Source: Diphasiastrum complanatum
Lineage: Eukaryota > Streptophyta > Lycopodiopsida > Lycopodiales > Lycopodiaceae
Length of the DNA stretch: 64,000 nt
Direction of reading: 5' to 3'
Assembly: GCA_029204225.1 (NCBI GenBank)
Contig: CM055107.1
Coordinates: forward strand, 6,052,873-6,116,872
The notes beneath the pieces were generated by a model that saw only the letters and a list, made by a program, of their open reading frames with translations, did not search any database and was not told the DNA's origin. The position numbers were made by a program, and so were the translations under genes. This document shows positions 48,576 to 62,138 of the stretch, piece by piece (the first letter of the stretch is position 1; every line of letters starts with the position of its first letter).

Positions 48576-50605
48576 CTCTTCCGCTGACGTCATCATATCA
48601 GATCAGGGTTTTTGTACTTCATGGTACTTGCATGATCTTCCTGATCCTTTGGAGCGTGAAGGTCGAAAAAGTGTCGCAAAGATTTTCGTGTCGCTTCGAG
48701 CCATTTGACTTTCGCATCGTCTGACTTTCTCCTGCTGTATCACGAAAAATTTTCTTTCGCAAACTTTTTGTGTTTGTGTCTCTTCGTCAGGATGTTCGCG
48801 AACATTTTCGCTTCGTGTCTTTTCGTTAGACTAAGGGCTGAAAGCTAGCAAAGCTTTGGTAATAGAAACATTTTGTTTCTTCATTCACAACTACCAATTA
48901 AGATAAAAGAATACTTGAAATTTAGTTATATAAGTTGGTAGCTCACTCGTGTGACAACCTACCCATTGGCTTTATCCATTGATTCTTGCATCTACTAGAT
49001 CACATTTCAATCATTGTTCACAACAACAACAGGTAGTTGAACATTCTTCGAGTTGTTTTTAAGTCCTTAGACATGGTGGCAATGCAATTTGTTCTCAAAT
49101 TTTGATAATCAAGTTCTTCGGAGTGCACATCCTAGTTGTAGCCCCGAAATAGGGTACCCATCAATTGTACACCAAGTTATGAAGCTTTCAACTCTTGTTG
49201 GAGTCATTCCTAATTGCTAGAACCTAATTGCTTTAATATAATTGTTATACATTGTAATCAATTAAATCTGAAAATAACTATGTTGGAGAAATGGAAATTC
49301 AATTAGGAGGAATACATTTGTTTTAGAAGTATCCATAGAGCCTTTGATCCTTCCACTTGTAAGTATAGTTGCGAGATAAGTTTTTATATGTAGTTAATTC
49401 AAGCTTATTAAAATAATCGAAACATAGACACTTGATGATATATAATTTTGAAGGCCAATAATACTACAGATTTTACTTGAGAAATATATGTTATTATTTC
49501 AATGCTCAATTGTTAGAATCTCACAAGTTAATTATAGACAATATATATTGTAGATAGTCATGTGCTACCCTTGATGATAGAGATTGAAAAACGTGCAACT
49601 ATATAATGATTTGCATGTCTTGAAACAATGTTGTTTTACATCTAGAATTTTGTTAAAATTGTAGCTATATGTTGTTTTTTACATTTTATTAGCAACCAAG
49701 CAAATCGAATTATTAGACAACATTGAAATTCTATAGAAGTTTGTCATAGTCAATGTGTTTGACTTGGTAGAAAAATATTGTTGCCCTTTTGGTCATCTTA
49801 TGGTTGATACCATTTATCAAGACTCTGGAGCATTGCCAAAACTCTGATGCCACTATGTGGAAGTGAAACAACCAATTGGTTAAGGCAATACATATAAGAA
49901 GAAAGCTCAATACCGGCTCACCACATTTAAAAATTCAATCAATAGCACTAGGGGAATAGATGTCAATTTTATGTGACATATCTCTAAGTTCTCTAGCTAC
50001 ATAAGTCATGAGTTCTTCAATCTTGAAAGGTTCACACAAAATTCGGCAAACACGTATCTAGGCTCTACATCTATAAGTATAAAAGAATCCCTTAGTTTGA
50101 TAGATAATTGAAAATGAATTAAAATTTTAAAAAATACTTTACCCTTCAAGGTTGAAATAGCAACTCTTTATCATTTATAAAAAAACATTAGCTTTAGAAA
50201 GTTCGGTTTCCACTCTATAGTATCTTGTGATACATTTAAATCCTAGTGTTCATTGCAAATAATTGTATATGCATAATTGATGATAAGAGAAATTGGATCT
50301 TTGTCAGAAAGAATCCAACCTTACTAACATCTTTTCAACGTGATGAATGTCGACAACTCAATGCATTATGAGAACTAGATTTGTTTGCTGATATTTAATG
50401 ATTAGAAGCTTAAAATACTTGACATGAGTGGTCTTTTGGCTCACATGCTCTCTTAAGATGCTAAAGTCCATGTTAGATGTTTGGCAGTATGTCCTTGTTC
50501 TGGGGGAGGCTAATCGGTCCCCAAAGAGGGTCAAGAATAAAAAGGGGTTCAATGCAACTTGTATTGTAATAACTTTCTCTCCCAGGGGCAGTTGGGGGTT
50601 TTTGT
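48576..50605. other. No gene; possible 3' internal end of a second copia copy
   Basis: 48576-48835 lies upstream of an LTR start preceded by a polypurine tract and may be the tail of another copia copy. It is rich in TTTTCG/TTCGCAAA words. From 48900 to 50600 the sequence is AT-rich with no recognisable coding motif. Confidence 0.4.
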
Positions 50606-50636
50606 GGGGGGGGGGGGGGGGGGGAGGGGGGGGAGG
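50606..50636. repeat. Poly-G run
   Basis: Nineteen consecutive G (50606-50624), then A, eight G, A, GG. It could form a G-quadruplex on the + strand, or could include a sequencing length error. Confidence 0.85.
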
Positions 50637-53600
50637 TGTTAAAGGCACAACCTAGGCAACTGGCCCCAGCGCATTGCCAACACGCCATGTGGCACGTGCA
50701 GGGGCAACAAATGCCACCAAACTTTTGGTGAGCTTTAAAGTTCTTGGTTTTTTGGTGCACCGTAAAATTTTCACTGGTTTCGTAATGGCTCTACACACAT
50801 GCACATGCACCTGAGCATGAGTAGACAACATGGTTTTTGGTGGTTTTAAACTTTCAAGCATGCACAAGTGCGAGCACCAAATTTTTGGCGGACCTCCAAA
50901 TTCACACAAGCACGCATGTTGTAGATGATTATGTATTATTTTGATATATATGTAAAACATGTAGTGCAAAATATGTATGGGATAAAGAAACATGTGTCAA
51001 TCACACAAGCTTGGGCATAAATTTTGGGCAAATTCTTGTCAATGAAAAACTAAATTTTAAAATAAATTCAAAAAACGTGCGGTTGTTATTGAGTTGAGGC
51101 AATGCATGCAAGATGCGCACGCAGGCGCGGGGGGGTGGAGTGGAATTGTGTCACATTTACTAAGTGAGAGTGGGAAGGGTGTGAAAGGCTGGACGAGGGC
51201 ATCAAAGTGTGAAGAAATAATTGATCTTACAAGTAGCATCAATGTATGTGGACAATTGAGAAAAAGAGAAATGAAAAAAGTGGTTGAGACAAGTTTGTAG
51301 TGCGGGAGGTCAAGTAAGAGGGGACATGCAAAGTTGCAAGCATATCTTGGGATAGTGCAAAGAGAGCCAAAATTAGAGTCACTTGTAGAGGTTTTTTTTT
51401 TTGCCCCAACTATACCTTTCAATGTCATAAGAAGTACATATTTTGCAAAGATGATAGCTTGACAGGCAAGGTTGGGCCCAATTGTAAACATGTTTCATAT
51501 GAGATACTAAGAGTTGCAAATTAAAAAGAAGGCAGTTTTGTGTAGGAAGAGTTGGTGATTTAGGAATAATGAGTTAACTATGGCTACACAATTGTTTGTG
51601 ATGGTTTTTCTTACACATGTTGTTTTACCTTCGATTTATTTTTTGGCTATTAGTGTTTATGGTTGTATTTTTCTATGTAGCCTGGATGCTAGTGACCTAA
51701 CACGAAGAAGAGAATAAAACTATTGACACATAACATAACTTCTTGAAAAGTCGCATAGCAAAATGTTGTTCAATTTGCTATGGATAATGACTACCTTTGG
51801 AGTGTTGGCCATATATCAAAAGAAGGGCATTTGAAAAGAAATTTCATAAGATGCACGGAGTATAGATTCTTCTTTAGAAAATGTGCAAGATTGTCACATT
51901 CATTACTTCTCATTCTAGAGTGCAAGCTTTGTTAAGTAATTTGAGCAATCATGAACCGATTTATCCTTCTCGAATTAGGTCCAATTACATCAACATTGCT
52001 TCAAGAAATGTGTTGGATGTTAAGGTATCTCTTTAGTGACATCATGTAGGTTTGAGCTTTGGCATGAGATTGAGCGCATTATGTTAGGGCTTTCATTTAG
52101 GAAAGATGTTGAAAACATTGTAAGCCTCTTGAGACCTATCCTTAGATTGCTAAGATTATGAATAGATGGGAGCCACCAAAAATTTTATATACACGGTGAG
52201 GGATCATATGGTGGAGGGCTTGAGAAAAAAATCATACTATAAATCTTTCATTGAGAATAAATGTGGAGGTTTTGTAGTGACGTGAGACTATGCACTCACC
52301 ATTTCATGCAGCGTGACATATATCTCCATGATGGTATGGAATGGGATAGAAAGTTGATGAAGAGGTTATAGGTGGTTTGACGGCATTGTTGGAGAGGTAC
52401 ACCACCAAGAGCATAACAAGAAGATTAAGATCCAACTAGAAAATTGTAGTCACAAAGAGCCTTGGGAGTGACGTGGTGGAAATCACATGGGACATCTACA
52501 TTTGAGTTTTCACCAAATTCCATCAAGATCCTTACTCAGGTTGTACAATCTCTCCATATTGGAAAAATTGGAGTTCTTCGTCACTCAAAACACACAAAAA
52601 GAGAGAATAGTTAAAGCCCTCTACCAAAGGAAAATTGGTATTTATACATTTGAACCTACGGTTGATTGCAAAAAGGAAAAGTCGTGATTGCCATCAAAAG
52701 TAGGAGCTCAAATTACAAGAACTAGCAAGTGAAAAGATGAGCATCAACTAATTGTTCTTCACGCTAGGTGGGAAGACATTAAGGATTTGCTCGCCTACTC
52801 ACAATTTGCTAGCATTCCATCACAAGATCCATACCGGTAGTCATTGGGCACCCAAACATTCTTTTTCAATGTTTACAGCATGTACATTAGCATCTCTATT
52901 TTATACATGCTCTTATACCAGCCCACATTTAGGGTACATATTGTAATGATAATGAAAAGCCGTGCATATGTATTCAAGAGCGAGGAATATTGTAGGGAGC
53001 ATCAACACGAGAAACAATACACCATCATTCCAAGATGAAGCACAAACACTCACTATCATTCAATCAAAGTCTGTTGACATTCCATTCCATACATGATGCA
53101 TAGCTTGGTATTGGGCACCAGCCTTTCCTACTCACTATTTGTTGCAAGACCTACAGTAACTTCTTTTCCATACATGCTTCTTATCCTAGTCCACATTAAG
53201 AGCAATGTTCTTAGCAATAGAGGAAAGTTTTAGGCATGCATCTGATATTACAATAGGGGCTTAATGGATCTGTAAGACATTAGTCCTGCTTTATGGTCCA
53301 TGGGTCCCCTTATTTTCGTTGGTATCAGGTACGGTGCAGACCATCTAGGCATCAGTTAGAGTTATGTTAGCCCTAATCTTATTGGTGGTACTTTCTAGAG
53401 TGGAAAATTGTAAAGATCCATACACAATAGTAGTACCAGTTTTGCGAGTCACTTTCTAGCTTATGGCTTCAGTGTCTCTAACTACTTTGCAGAAACCTCG
53501 GTTCGTAGCTCTTTTGTTGGAAAATTTGTTATGATACATGATTCATTATTTTGAGGTTTATCACTGCCATCTGTGGTGTTCTATGTGCAGATGTGTTATT

Positions 53601-54145
53601 TAATTTGTTACATCATACATATTCAAATAGAGCAGCCAATAGGTTATGCTGCGGTAGAGTTTAGCTTTGAGAAGCTTGAGTTTCACTAAGCATAAGTGCC
53701 AGGCAACCTCCATTCTTCAAGCTTTTGATATGAAACAAAACATCACAAGAAGTATCTCAGCACATTGGAAGGAAAGAGAGGATGTTTTTGCATCCATCAC
53801 AAAACCTTGGCAAACTGTCAACCTTGAAATGCTGAGAAAAACACATCTCTTCCAGAATCATCTTGAACATTCTACAAAATCTTCTCGACCATAAAATACA
53901 AACTGCAGACAATATTCCTAAACCACCAGGTTGAGTGCACTGAAGAAAATTTCTTTAGCATTACTTGTTACTTGATGAAAAAGCTTTTCAACGAATGCAT
54001 ACAAACGTACTCAAGATCTGCTGCCTGCAAATTGCTGCTTTTATTTGTGCCCTCAAGGAGCTAAATATCACACAAATTTGAATCGGCACTCAAAACTGAA
54101 AAATACAGAGATAGAACAAGATTATATGATTATATATCCTACATT
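50637..54145. other. About 3.5 kb with no confident gene
   Basis: Frames at 50652-50993 (-), 51057-51491 (-), 52487-52687, 52752-53038 and 53667-53894 show no family motif. No LTR, primer-binding site or transposase is visible. The right edge holds the 3' flank of the BAG gene. Confidence 0.35.
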
Positions 54146-55945
54146 TTAGTCAAACCTCTCCCAGTCTGTTGTAGGTGTAAATGAAGTTGTCTGGGGAGGA
54201 GCTGTCAGACTTCCTACACCTGTATCAAATGTCTCCCAACTTGTTGTAACCACGACAGTGTTACTGGAGAATGGATTTGGTGTCAAACTTCGGGTTTTCA
54301 GTCCATCAAGTGCTTCAACAAACTTTTGCACCCTGCTCACCTGATTGAAGCACAACGTCATGACAATCTAATTTTCTTAAGAAGTGCACTTAGAATCATG
54401 TAATAAAGAGAAGGCCATTTTAATTCTTCTCTAAGTACATCAGAAATGATATAAGGCCGTGCAAGATGAGAGCAGAAAATGATTCAACAGTCATAGTTGA
54501 CTAACATAAAATTCCCAAACGACATGGCCAAATTAAAAAAAGAAACTAATCTTATGCATCCAATTTGGGTGTAATCAGTACACCTGTGACTTGCGTTGTA
54601 TTTTGGCTTCTCCATCGGCTTCAATGCTATCAAGCTTCAGTAATTGCCGCATCAGCATCTCAGTGAGCATGTCGAAATCACTTTCAGGAACCTTGCTCCC
54701 CGTCTCGACATTTTTTTCGAGAAGAGAGAGCTGCACATGAAACACAAGTGAACAGAAATGGTAGGCGCGCAGATGGTGGAGACTTAGTGGATAGAAGATC
54801 AGATTCCAAATAGATCCAATTTTACATTTAGGAAAATATAATGTGGACACGTACCTGTTCTTCTAGCTTATCCACTTCAGCTTTTATTCCTGTTACTACC
54901 TTACATGCACGTGCGATTCTTTCATTATTCCTCAACTCTTCTAGTTTTCTCTCTCGGCTTGCTGGATCTTCAACGAGTATCAGTTTTGCCTTGTCTTTTA
55001 CTCCTGCTACCTGCAAGTATTCTCCATTCTCTTTCTCCTTACCTCTGAATAAAATTTTTTGATCCTGTGGCTGCAGTCCAGTTTCTTGAACAAGCAGCTT
55101 TTTCAAGTCTCCTGCAATATTCAAAGGTATCAATCCTACTGCAAGTTGTAGAAGCAGATTACATCAGCAATGCATAACAGGTCTTCCTTAACAGAAGGAA
55201 AAACAGAACAGAAATCAACAATTAAGACTCGAATGCAGGAGCTGTTTAGATCTCAAGTGAATGTATAATAGCATCAGTTCTATCTCACAAGAGTTGGCAT
55301 CCCCGTTTGCAGGTAGGTTTAAGGATACATGTCAACTAGTTATGGATCGATGGAGTACATTAACTTGAGGGATCAAGAGTCCAGAGTTCAAAGAATCCTC
55401 ATGAAACGAGGTTTGATCTAATGGAAGTCAGATCGAATGCACTGATTATCACTAAGAAGAGTCAGCAGTGCAACTCTCAAATACTATCACAAACACAAAG
55501 ATCTCACGTTTCCTAAATTTGGCGATATTTCGAAGCTCGTTTCCAAGTAACGGGTATGCAAGCTCCTTCAGCAAATAAATAAGAGTTCTGAAAGCAGCTA
55601 CTTTAGGTTTCCTGAACTCGACAAAAGGCTTCGTTCTGGTAAAACACATCTATGGGTTTCTAATCTACTCGTCACTGTAAGGTTTGCAAAAAAATCAACC
55701 AAATCCAAGTGAGGCAAGTGGACCTCACCAAAAGAAGCCTGTGCAGGAACACTTATGCCATGGGAAACAAGGCCGTGGGACACTTTGAGTTTTAGCATAG
55801 GACCGAGATTTGCGGCTAGATTTGCATTTGCGTCTCTTTTTTGAACCAGCATACCGCCTGGTCTTAGCTCCCAGTCTATCAGATCCGAGCCATCCTCGGC
55901 ACTGCCGCTTAAGGTACGATTTGAACCCGACCTACTATTATTCAT
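54146..55945 (-). CDS. BAG family molecular chaperone regulator (BAG1-4 type: ubiquitin-like plus BAG domain)
   Basis: BAG proteins bind the ATPase domain of Hsp70 and act as nucleotide-exchange factors in stress and cell-death control. Four exons, all phase-consistent: 55729-55945, 54855-55111, 54584-54730, 54146-54340, giving 271 residues, the length of Arabidopsis BAG4. Order: the plant BAG N-terminal motif DWELRPGGMLVQKRD (24-38); ubiquitin-like domain about 50-121 (LKLKVSHG, KKLLVQETGLQPQDQKILFRG, AGVKDKAKLILVED); BAG domain about 130-222 (NNERIARACKVVTGIKAEVD, MLMRQLLKLDSIEADGEA, VQKFVEALDGLK); then a Ser/Thr/Pro tail ending DWERFD. The start gives a short acidic leader before the motif. 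All donors and acceptors are GT-AG and no break is seen. Confidence 0.93.
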
Positions 55946-58456
55946 CTTCTGCCTTAAGCTTCAAACTTAAACAAATACTCCGATATGCGACAAGTTCTCA
56001 ATCAAACCCTTTCCAGGAAGCATACAGCACAGAAAAATGGAGCACTCGAGCAGATGCTGCGACTTGATACTTAATACTAGTAAAACCTAAAAGAGCAGTA
56101 GCCTCAAATCTAGAATGTTTCTGCAATGTCGCAAATTCGTGTTGCCTTTAGAATATCACTCTTTATCTCCTGGGTTGCACAAGGAGGCGATCTCTGAGTT
56201 AAACCGTAACCCTCCTCAAAGCATTCAGATAGACAGCAGATTGCTCTGCCCTCTCAAATAAAGGGCTCATTTCTTGAAATAAAGCACGAAAAGCGTCTGT
56301 CATGCAACAATGTACAACAAACGTGCACTGTCATATCAAAAAACCAAATCAAAATACGCTGCGGCAGCCTGTTATTTGCCAAGTGTATGAAAAATAAAAA
56401 AGATCGCAAACTCCTGGCGCAGGAAAAGATGGCAAGGTTTATGCACTCTCGCAAAACTTCACGCTCACGAAGAAGATGAATCCTTCGTTATTTTCATCTC
56501 TGTTTCTCTCTCTCTCTCTCTCTCTCTCCCCCCTTTACCTTTGTTGCTACCTTTCCCATTTTACGTTCATTTTTTTTTTGACTCACCTAACTTTGATGGA
56601 GGGGTTTTCTGGCCCCAACTCATTGCAACCACCTTTTGAAAAAAGTTTGGTTCCTTTTTAAGATTTGGTTAAGGGACAAATCTTAATCCCACCATCCAAT
56701 TCTCATCCCAATGCCACCTGCAATCATCTAGATTTAGGGTTTTTGAAAATCGCAAACAAGTCAAGGACAACGATAAAGACAATGGGACGAGTTGGTTGAG
56801 AGTGAAACTCATGCCAAGCTGAAAGCCTTACTTGCTACCCATCGACATATATATATGTGGGCCCTTGCACTGGACCTAACCACTTGTGCATAGACTATGT
56901 AGTTGTGTGATGATGTGCTATGTATTATGGAATGAGCCGGGCAAATGACATTCTATCTTGTAAAGAGTCATAGGCGAGGCCCAGAGGGGCTGAGACTATG
57001 ATTCTTATTGGGCATAACATCATTGCCCGATAAAGAGGCTTTTTTCACATGACCATTATGAAGCAGAATTTGCATATGAAAAACATAATCAACGTTGAAA
57101 ACAGTGAAGCAGTCTAAAAAATGGATAGAACAGACCACCCTCCAAGGCCATTCTGCCTGTAGCCCAAGGCAGAAGGCCTTTCCCATGACGAAATGGCCGA
57201 GGTGACCTTCCATGGCGTGAAAACTGTTTTTACTTTTTTTTTCTTCCTCCTTTTTGTCCTAAAGTTTTTTTACATGCACCTTCCACATTCCGGAAGGCGC
57301 ATGTGAAAGATTTTGGAAAGAAAAAAGGGCAGCGCAAAAATTATGTTCTATGAGGCACCTCATGTTTCTTCATGAAAAAGCAAAAAATGATTTTATTTGT
57401 TGATTAAAAACAAACAGATGCATCAATTAGCATCCAAAAACATTTTTGCTTATCGTTGTCCACAATCTCTCTTGTCTCTCTCTCTACCCACATTCTCTCT
57501 CACAAATCATGCCTCTCTAGCCCTTACCTATTGAGTAATGCATTTTTTTTGCTAAGCTCTAATGGACCTAAAATTAAGCAAGCCATAATTGAACAATAGT
57601 GAAACACATTTGAAAGGTCAATGAAGAATCTTTTCCCCAATGTAAACTATCCACAAAGCATGTTACTTTATGACTAATTTTTTATATGGCCCACACTATT
57701 TGACTTTCTAAAGGGTGTCCTTCTCCAACTTCTTTGCAAAAATGTTATAGGTCATTACATGGTTATAGACATTTTTATGGACTTCAACATTCATAATTTG
57801 ATGGCATATTTCTTTCAAAAATCATAAATTGTTGGCATGTAGCTATACATATCAGGGAATGGTCTTTAAGTGAGCTTTGCACTCAATAACATAGTCGTAA
57901 AATTATGGTGAGGTTGTTAGGTCAAGCTCAAAAAGATCTTTCTCAAGGGTAAAGAATGGCGAGGACCCCTTCTTACAGTTGAAATTTTTTTACGAGTCTC
58001 ACTTTAAGGCATTTTATGGGACATGTTATTACTTTTCAAATTTATTTACAATTTTTTTGTGAGCATAACGTTCTTGTCAAGATTTAGTCATAATATTCCA
58101 AAAACTGGGTGATTTTTATTTCAATTTTCATAAAGATTTCACTATATGCCAACCATTTACAACCATCTTATGTTCATGCATGCCAACAAACATTGATTCC
58201 AAACATAATATCTTTTGAACAAATCCTTTACATATGTCTTACCGACTTGTATTGAATAGTTTCAAAGAAAAAGAAAACTCACGAAAGCCATCGTAGCTCA
58301 TAGGGACACGGAGAATGTTGATCTTGTTGGGTTTCGTGACAAGTTGGGATGATGGAATAGCCAACGACACATATAAGAGACTAGTGGAAGCCAAACCACC
58401 CAATCAAACCTAGATCAATGCATGATCTAGCCCACGTGCCATGCCATGTGAATGCT

Positions 58457-58458
<2 letters not shown>
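55946..58458. other. No gene; 5' flank of BAG, then repeats
   Basis: Holds a short CT array at about 56505-56528, within 600 bases of the BAG start. A - strand frame at 56968-57213 overlaps a hairpin-rich stretch (AAGGCC...TCTGCCT at 57144-57158 pairing with AGGCAGAAGGCCTT at 57167-57180) that resembles sequence near 13600-13660. No coding domain is recognised. Confidence 0.4.

Positions 58459-58520
<62 letters not shown>
58459..58520. repeat. (GA)~31 microsatellite
   Basis: About 62 bases of uninterrupted GA, probably inside the LTR that starts at 58857. Confidence 0.95.
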
Positions 58521-58523
<3 letters not shown>

Positions 58524-58857
58524 TGGCAACCCCGAGCCAAAGCCAATATGGTAGATGGGCGAGTTTCTACTCCAATATATGGAGGTAAGAAGTCTATGCA
58601 TGCACCCATGTATTACCCATGCAATCCAGCTATAAAGAGGTCACATCTCCCATGCAATCTTCATGCATATATCAGTCACATGTACATGGAGTGCTCCACA
58701 TGTCTCAATAGGAGTGTATGGGTCCTCTCAAGGTTTCAGTTACGAACTGGCCTTGACATGGAATTATATCGAGTCGTAACCAACAATCTTAAATACCGAA
58801 GGGTCGGTCTACCATATTAGGACTATTCCTTGTCCTTAGTTGAATATGGTCATAACA
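58521..58857 (-). mobile_element. Start of an LTR preceded by a polypurine tract
   Basis: On the - strand AAGGGAGGAAGAA (58858-58870) is followed by TGTTATGACC at 58857, a polypurine tract plus LTR start. The LTR runs towards lower coordinates; its far end is not defined and may lie beyond the GA array. It does not match the LTR of the adjoining copia element at 61524-62028, so it belongs to a different family. Confidence 0.45.
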
Positions 58858-58870
58858 TTCTTCCTCCCTT

Positions 58871-59242
58871 AGACAGGTTCTATCCTCAGAATGGAAAAGA
58901 GAAGACATGAAATTAACCCACAGGTCACAACGGAATAGAGGCCGTCAAATTCGTCCCACCAGAGAAAAACAATGATGAAGAATAAGGATTTTGGATTACT
59001 TTAGAGACTCAGATGCAGCAGAGCAGTTCTGATTTGTTTAGATGTCAGAATAGGTGTCATAGACAACCATAGAGAATGCGAAGAAATAGGTGTCTGAGAT
59101 AGCCGTGCTATTCTCTGTTTCTAACAGATAATTTTTGATAATGGAGAGAAAGAATGAGAGGCATTCAAACATTCAACATGAATACAACTGATATGAAAAA
59201 TAGTGCTTCTATATTAAAATGGGTGTTGTAATAACAACAATA
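58871..59242 (-). other. 3' internal end of an unidentified LTR element
   Basis: Lies upstream of the polypurine tract on the - strand. It is too degraded to read as pol. Confidence 0.3.
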
Positions 59243-60924
59243 TCAGCTCACAAAACAATGGCGCAATGCACTCCTTAAGCACTTGATCCTTGTGGAAAAT
59301 TGGTTCTTCCTTGAATTCTTGAACTTAACAAATACATCATACACTTCATCTTTGCTCTTTAGTAGATAGATCCAACAAAATCTACTAAAATCATCAGTGA
59401 AAGTTACATGCATCATTAGCTCCACCATTGCTAATTGTAGTAATTCCAAGAATATCCGAGTGTACAAGTTGAAAAGGGTTTGTAGATCTAGTATAAGGTA
59501 GTCTATGTAACTTAGACAAAGCACAAGCTCACAAACATGATTGATGCCACTTAAGGAACTTGAAAGACCTATCACAACCTTCTTTATATCCATTACCTCC
59601 AATGACTCGAAGTTGAGGTGTCCCATCCTTTTAGGCCAAACCTCTTGAATAGGTATTTGTTCTCTTGCAACACATCCAACTTAGTTAGCAATAACACAAG
59701 CATCTAGTTTGAACAACTTCCCTTGCCTTTTACCTTTTCCAATCAAGACATCCTTCCTTTTGATCATACAAGCATCTCCATCAAACTCAACCTTGAGGCC
59801 TTTACTTAGCAATTGACTCACACTAATCAAATTCTTGGTAATAGATGGAATAGACAAGACATCCTCCAAATGAACATTCCTATTTGTAGAGAGAAAAATA
59901 GAAATTGTGCCAATCCCTTTGATTGCACACTCACCATCATTGGTCGTGTAGATCACCCTCTTGTCATCTCCATATGCCAACAAAGAAGTGAAATACTCTT
60001 TATGAAAAGTCATGTGTGAACTTGCTCCACTATCAATCCACCATGGATCTAGATCTCCATCATTAGCAAGCATACATGAAGACATCACAAAAGCATCATC
60101 ATTTGCATCTTGAACATCCAAACCATCCTCATCTAGAGTAAGTTTACCTTGCTTGTCTCCTTGATCTCTCTTCTTCTTGTAGCACTCACTTGCAAAGTGT
60201 CCTTTGATGCCACAATAGAAGCACTTGAGCTTTGATCTATTCTTCTTTTTGCCATTTGAAGAGGCCTACCCTTGATATTGCCCTTTAGACCACTTGCTTT
60301 TGCTTTTGCTCTTGAATTTGCTATTTTTGAACATAGCCTCCTCTTGAAGTGTCGATGTAGATCCACCTCTTGCTTGAAGCCTATATTCTTTATTGATCAA
60401 GATCTCTTGAAGGTCCATCAAAATTGGCAAAGTCTTTTGAATAGCAATACTTTGAACAATGTTAGCACGAGCATCCAACAATCCATTGAGAATAACTTGA
60501 ACAAGCTCTCCTTCCTTAATGCTCTCATCAATGTAAGCCAACTCATCATTCAATGCTTTCATCCTCAAAATAAAAGTATTTGGACTTTATTCACTCTTTT
60601 GCAAACAAGAAAACATTTTCCTACTTAGATTCAACACTCTAGAAGTAGACTTGGATTCATAAAGCTTCTTCAATGAATCCCAAGCATCCTTAGATGAAGT
60701 ACTCTTACCAACCTCCTTGAGAAGCTCATTAGTAACAACATCTTGATCATGTGTAGAGCTCTTTTGGCACTCTTATCATACCTCATTTGATCTTGTTGTG
60801 TTGCTGGTCTCTCCTCCAAATCATTCATCTCAAGAAGTGATTTCATCCTCACTTTCCACAATGAATAGTTACTTGAGGTAAGCCTATTATTGGCTTCCAA
60901 CATGACTCCACTTGATGTTGCCAT
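59243..60924 (-). mobile_element. Ty1/copia gag-protease-integrase fragment
   Basis: Gag frames at 60924-60133 begin MATSSGVMLEANNRLTSSNY with SLWKVRMKSL. Protease is at 60121-59681 (WWIDSGASSHMTF, intact D-S-G-A). Integrase start is at 59626-59243 (MGHLNFESL, TFTDDFSRFCWIYLL), cut at IKCLRS. Frameshifts separate the blocks; the integrase core's later residues, RT and RNase H are missing. The + strand copia gag at 43402 starts in a similar way and may be a related family. Confidence 0.85.
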
Positions 60925-61511
60925 GTAGCAATGAGCTGATGTTCTCTTTCAACATGTTTCAATGCACAAAGCACTCCTTTTAACAACAACAAATATTTTC
61001 AAAGAGAAATCACAAAGATTTGAAACTACTCAATTCTCTTCTAGCACTTATACCAAGCAAATCAACACATAGAATCATGAAATCTTGATCAACCTATGAT
61101 CTATTCTCAATCTAATGACTCTTGCCACTTCCTAAGATTGGAAAACACTCAAATGAAGTCCAGAAACCTCACTATCTAGAGATCCAATCAAAATTAGGGT
61201 TTTGACAAAATCACAAAAAAATGGAATGTTCCAAATCTACATGCAAATGCTTAAAATCTTGATATGCAATCTCTTAGCACCACTTAGGCTATTCCAATGA
61301 TCCAAAAATCGTCCAAATCCAACATGTTAATTCAAAAATCAGAATTGATCAAGTTTATAAGCCTATATAGGGTTTTGGTCTACAAATGATCCAATCTACA
61401 AATGCAAGAAACTCGATTTTGGTGTAGAATCCAATCTAACATGCTCTAGCATTGATATCTTCTCCAAATCATTGATAGATGTGATTGCCTCCTTCACAAT
61501 CTAAAACACAA

Positions 61512-61523
61512 GCTCTGATACCA
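61512..61523 (-). other. Primer-binding site of this copia element
   Basis: The + strand reads GCTCTGATACCA, i.e. TGGTATCAGAGC on the - strand, directly adjoining the LTR end and about 590 bases before the gag start. Confidence 0.9.
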
Positions 61524-62028
61524 TGTGAAAGACTTCAGATCATTGATGATCCAAATCTACTAAAGATCTTTGGTTACAAAACAAGCTACTCCACCAATCT
61601 TGCCAATGTAGAAAATCAGCATCTACACACAAAATAGAATGCTAACTCTAATAGAACTTGATGAAACATGAATCAAAACATAAATAGAAGCTATTGTCCA
61701 TACAACAATAGTACCTTACTGTATTTCACACGTGTGAACCTGAAAATAGCAAACATAGATCATTTTACACATAGAATTGCAAGATATCACAAATATAGTG
61801 CACCATTGGATAGTAGAACCCAAGAGAACCATGTATAAGCATGAAATGAGATAGAGAAGAGAGAAGATCTGCTTTTCCACGAGTTACATCCTTTTATAAC
61901 AGGTCCGAACCCTATTTGGCCACTTGGCTTTCCCTCCAAAATGTAAACCTATTATTTTTGGGTCTAGATTCAGTGTACCCAACATTTAAATTTGAATCTA
62001 CTAAAACTCGACTTCTACATTTTTCACA
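61524..62028 (-). mobile_element. Copia 5' LTR, about 505 bp
   Basis: Inverted ends: TGTGAAAAATG at 62028 and ...CTTTCACA at 61524 on the - strand. A TATAAAAGG box lies at about 61893-61902 on that strand. An alternative TGTGAAA start at 61730 gives only 207 bases and would exclude the TATA box, so the longer choice is preferred. Confidence 0.55.
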
Positions 62029-62138
62029 CTTCCAAAAAGTGCTTATTCAAATGAAATTTAGATAATTAACTTTAAAAAGTCAAATTCTAAGTCTAATATA
62101 AAGTTGCCCTCAATTTGCCAAATATAAATATGATCAAA

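Noticed and set aside
50473-50760. Proline-rich protein on the - strand
   Set aside because: The proline run is the poly-G tract read in reverse; there is no supporting context.
51057-51491. 144-codon - strand frame
   Set aside because: Length alone supports it; there is no domain, no splice context and its composition looks like intergenic DNA.
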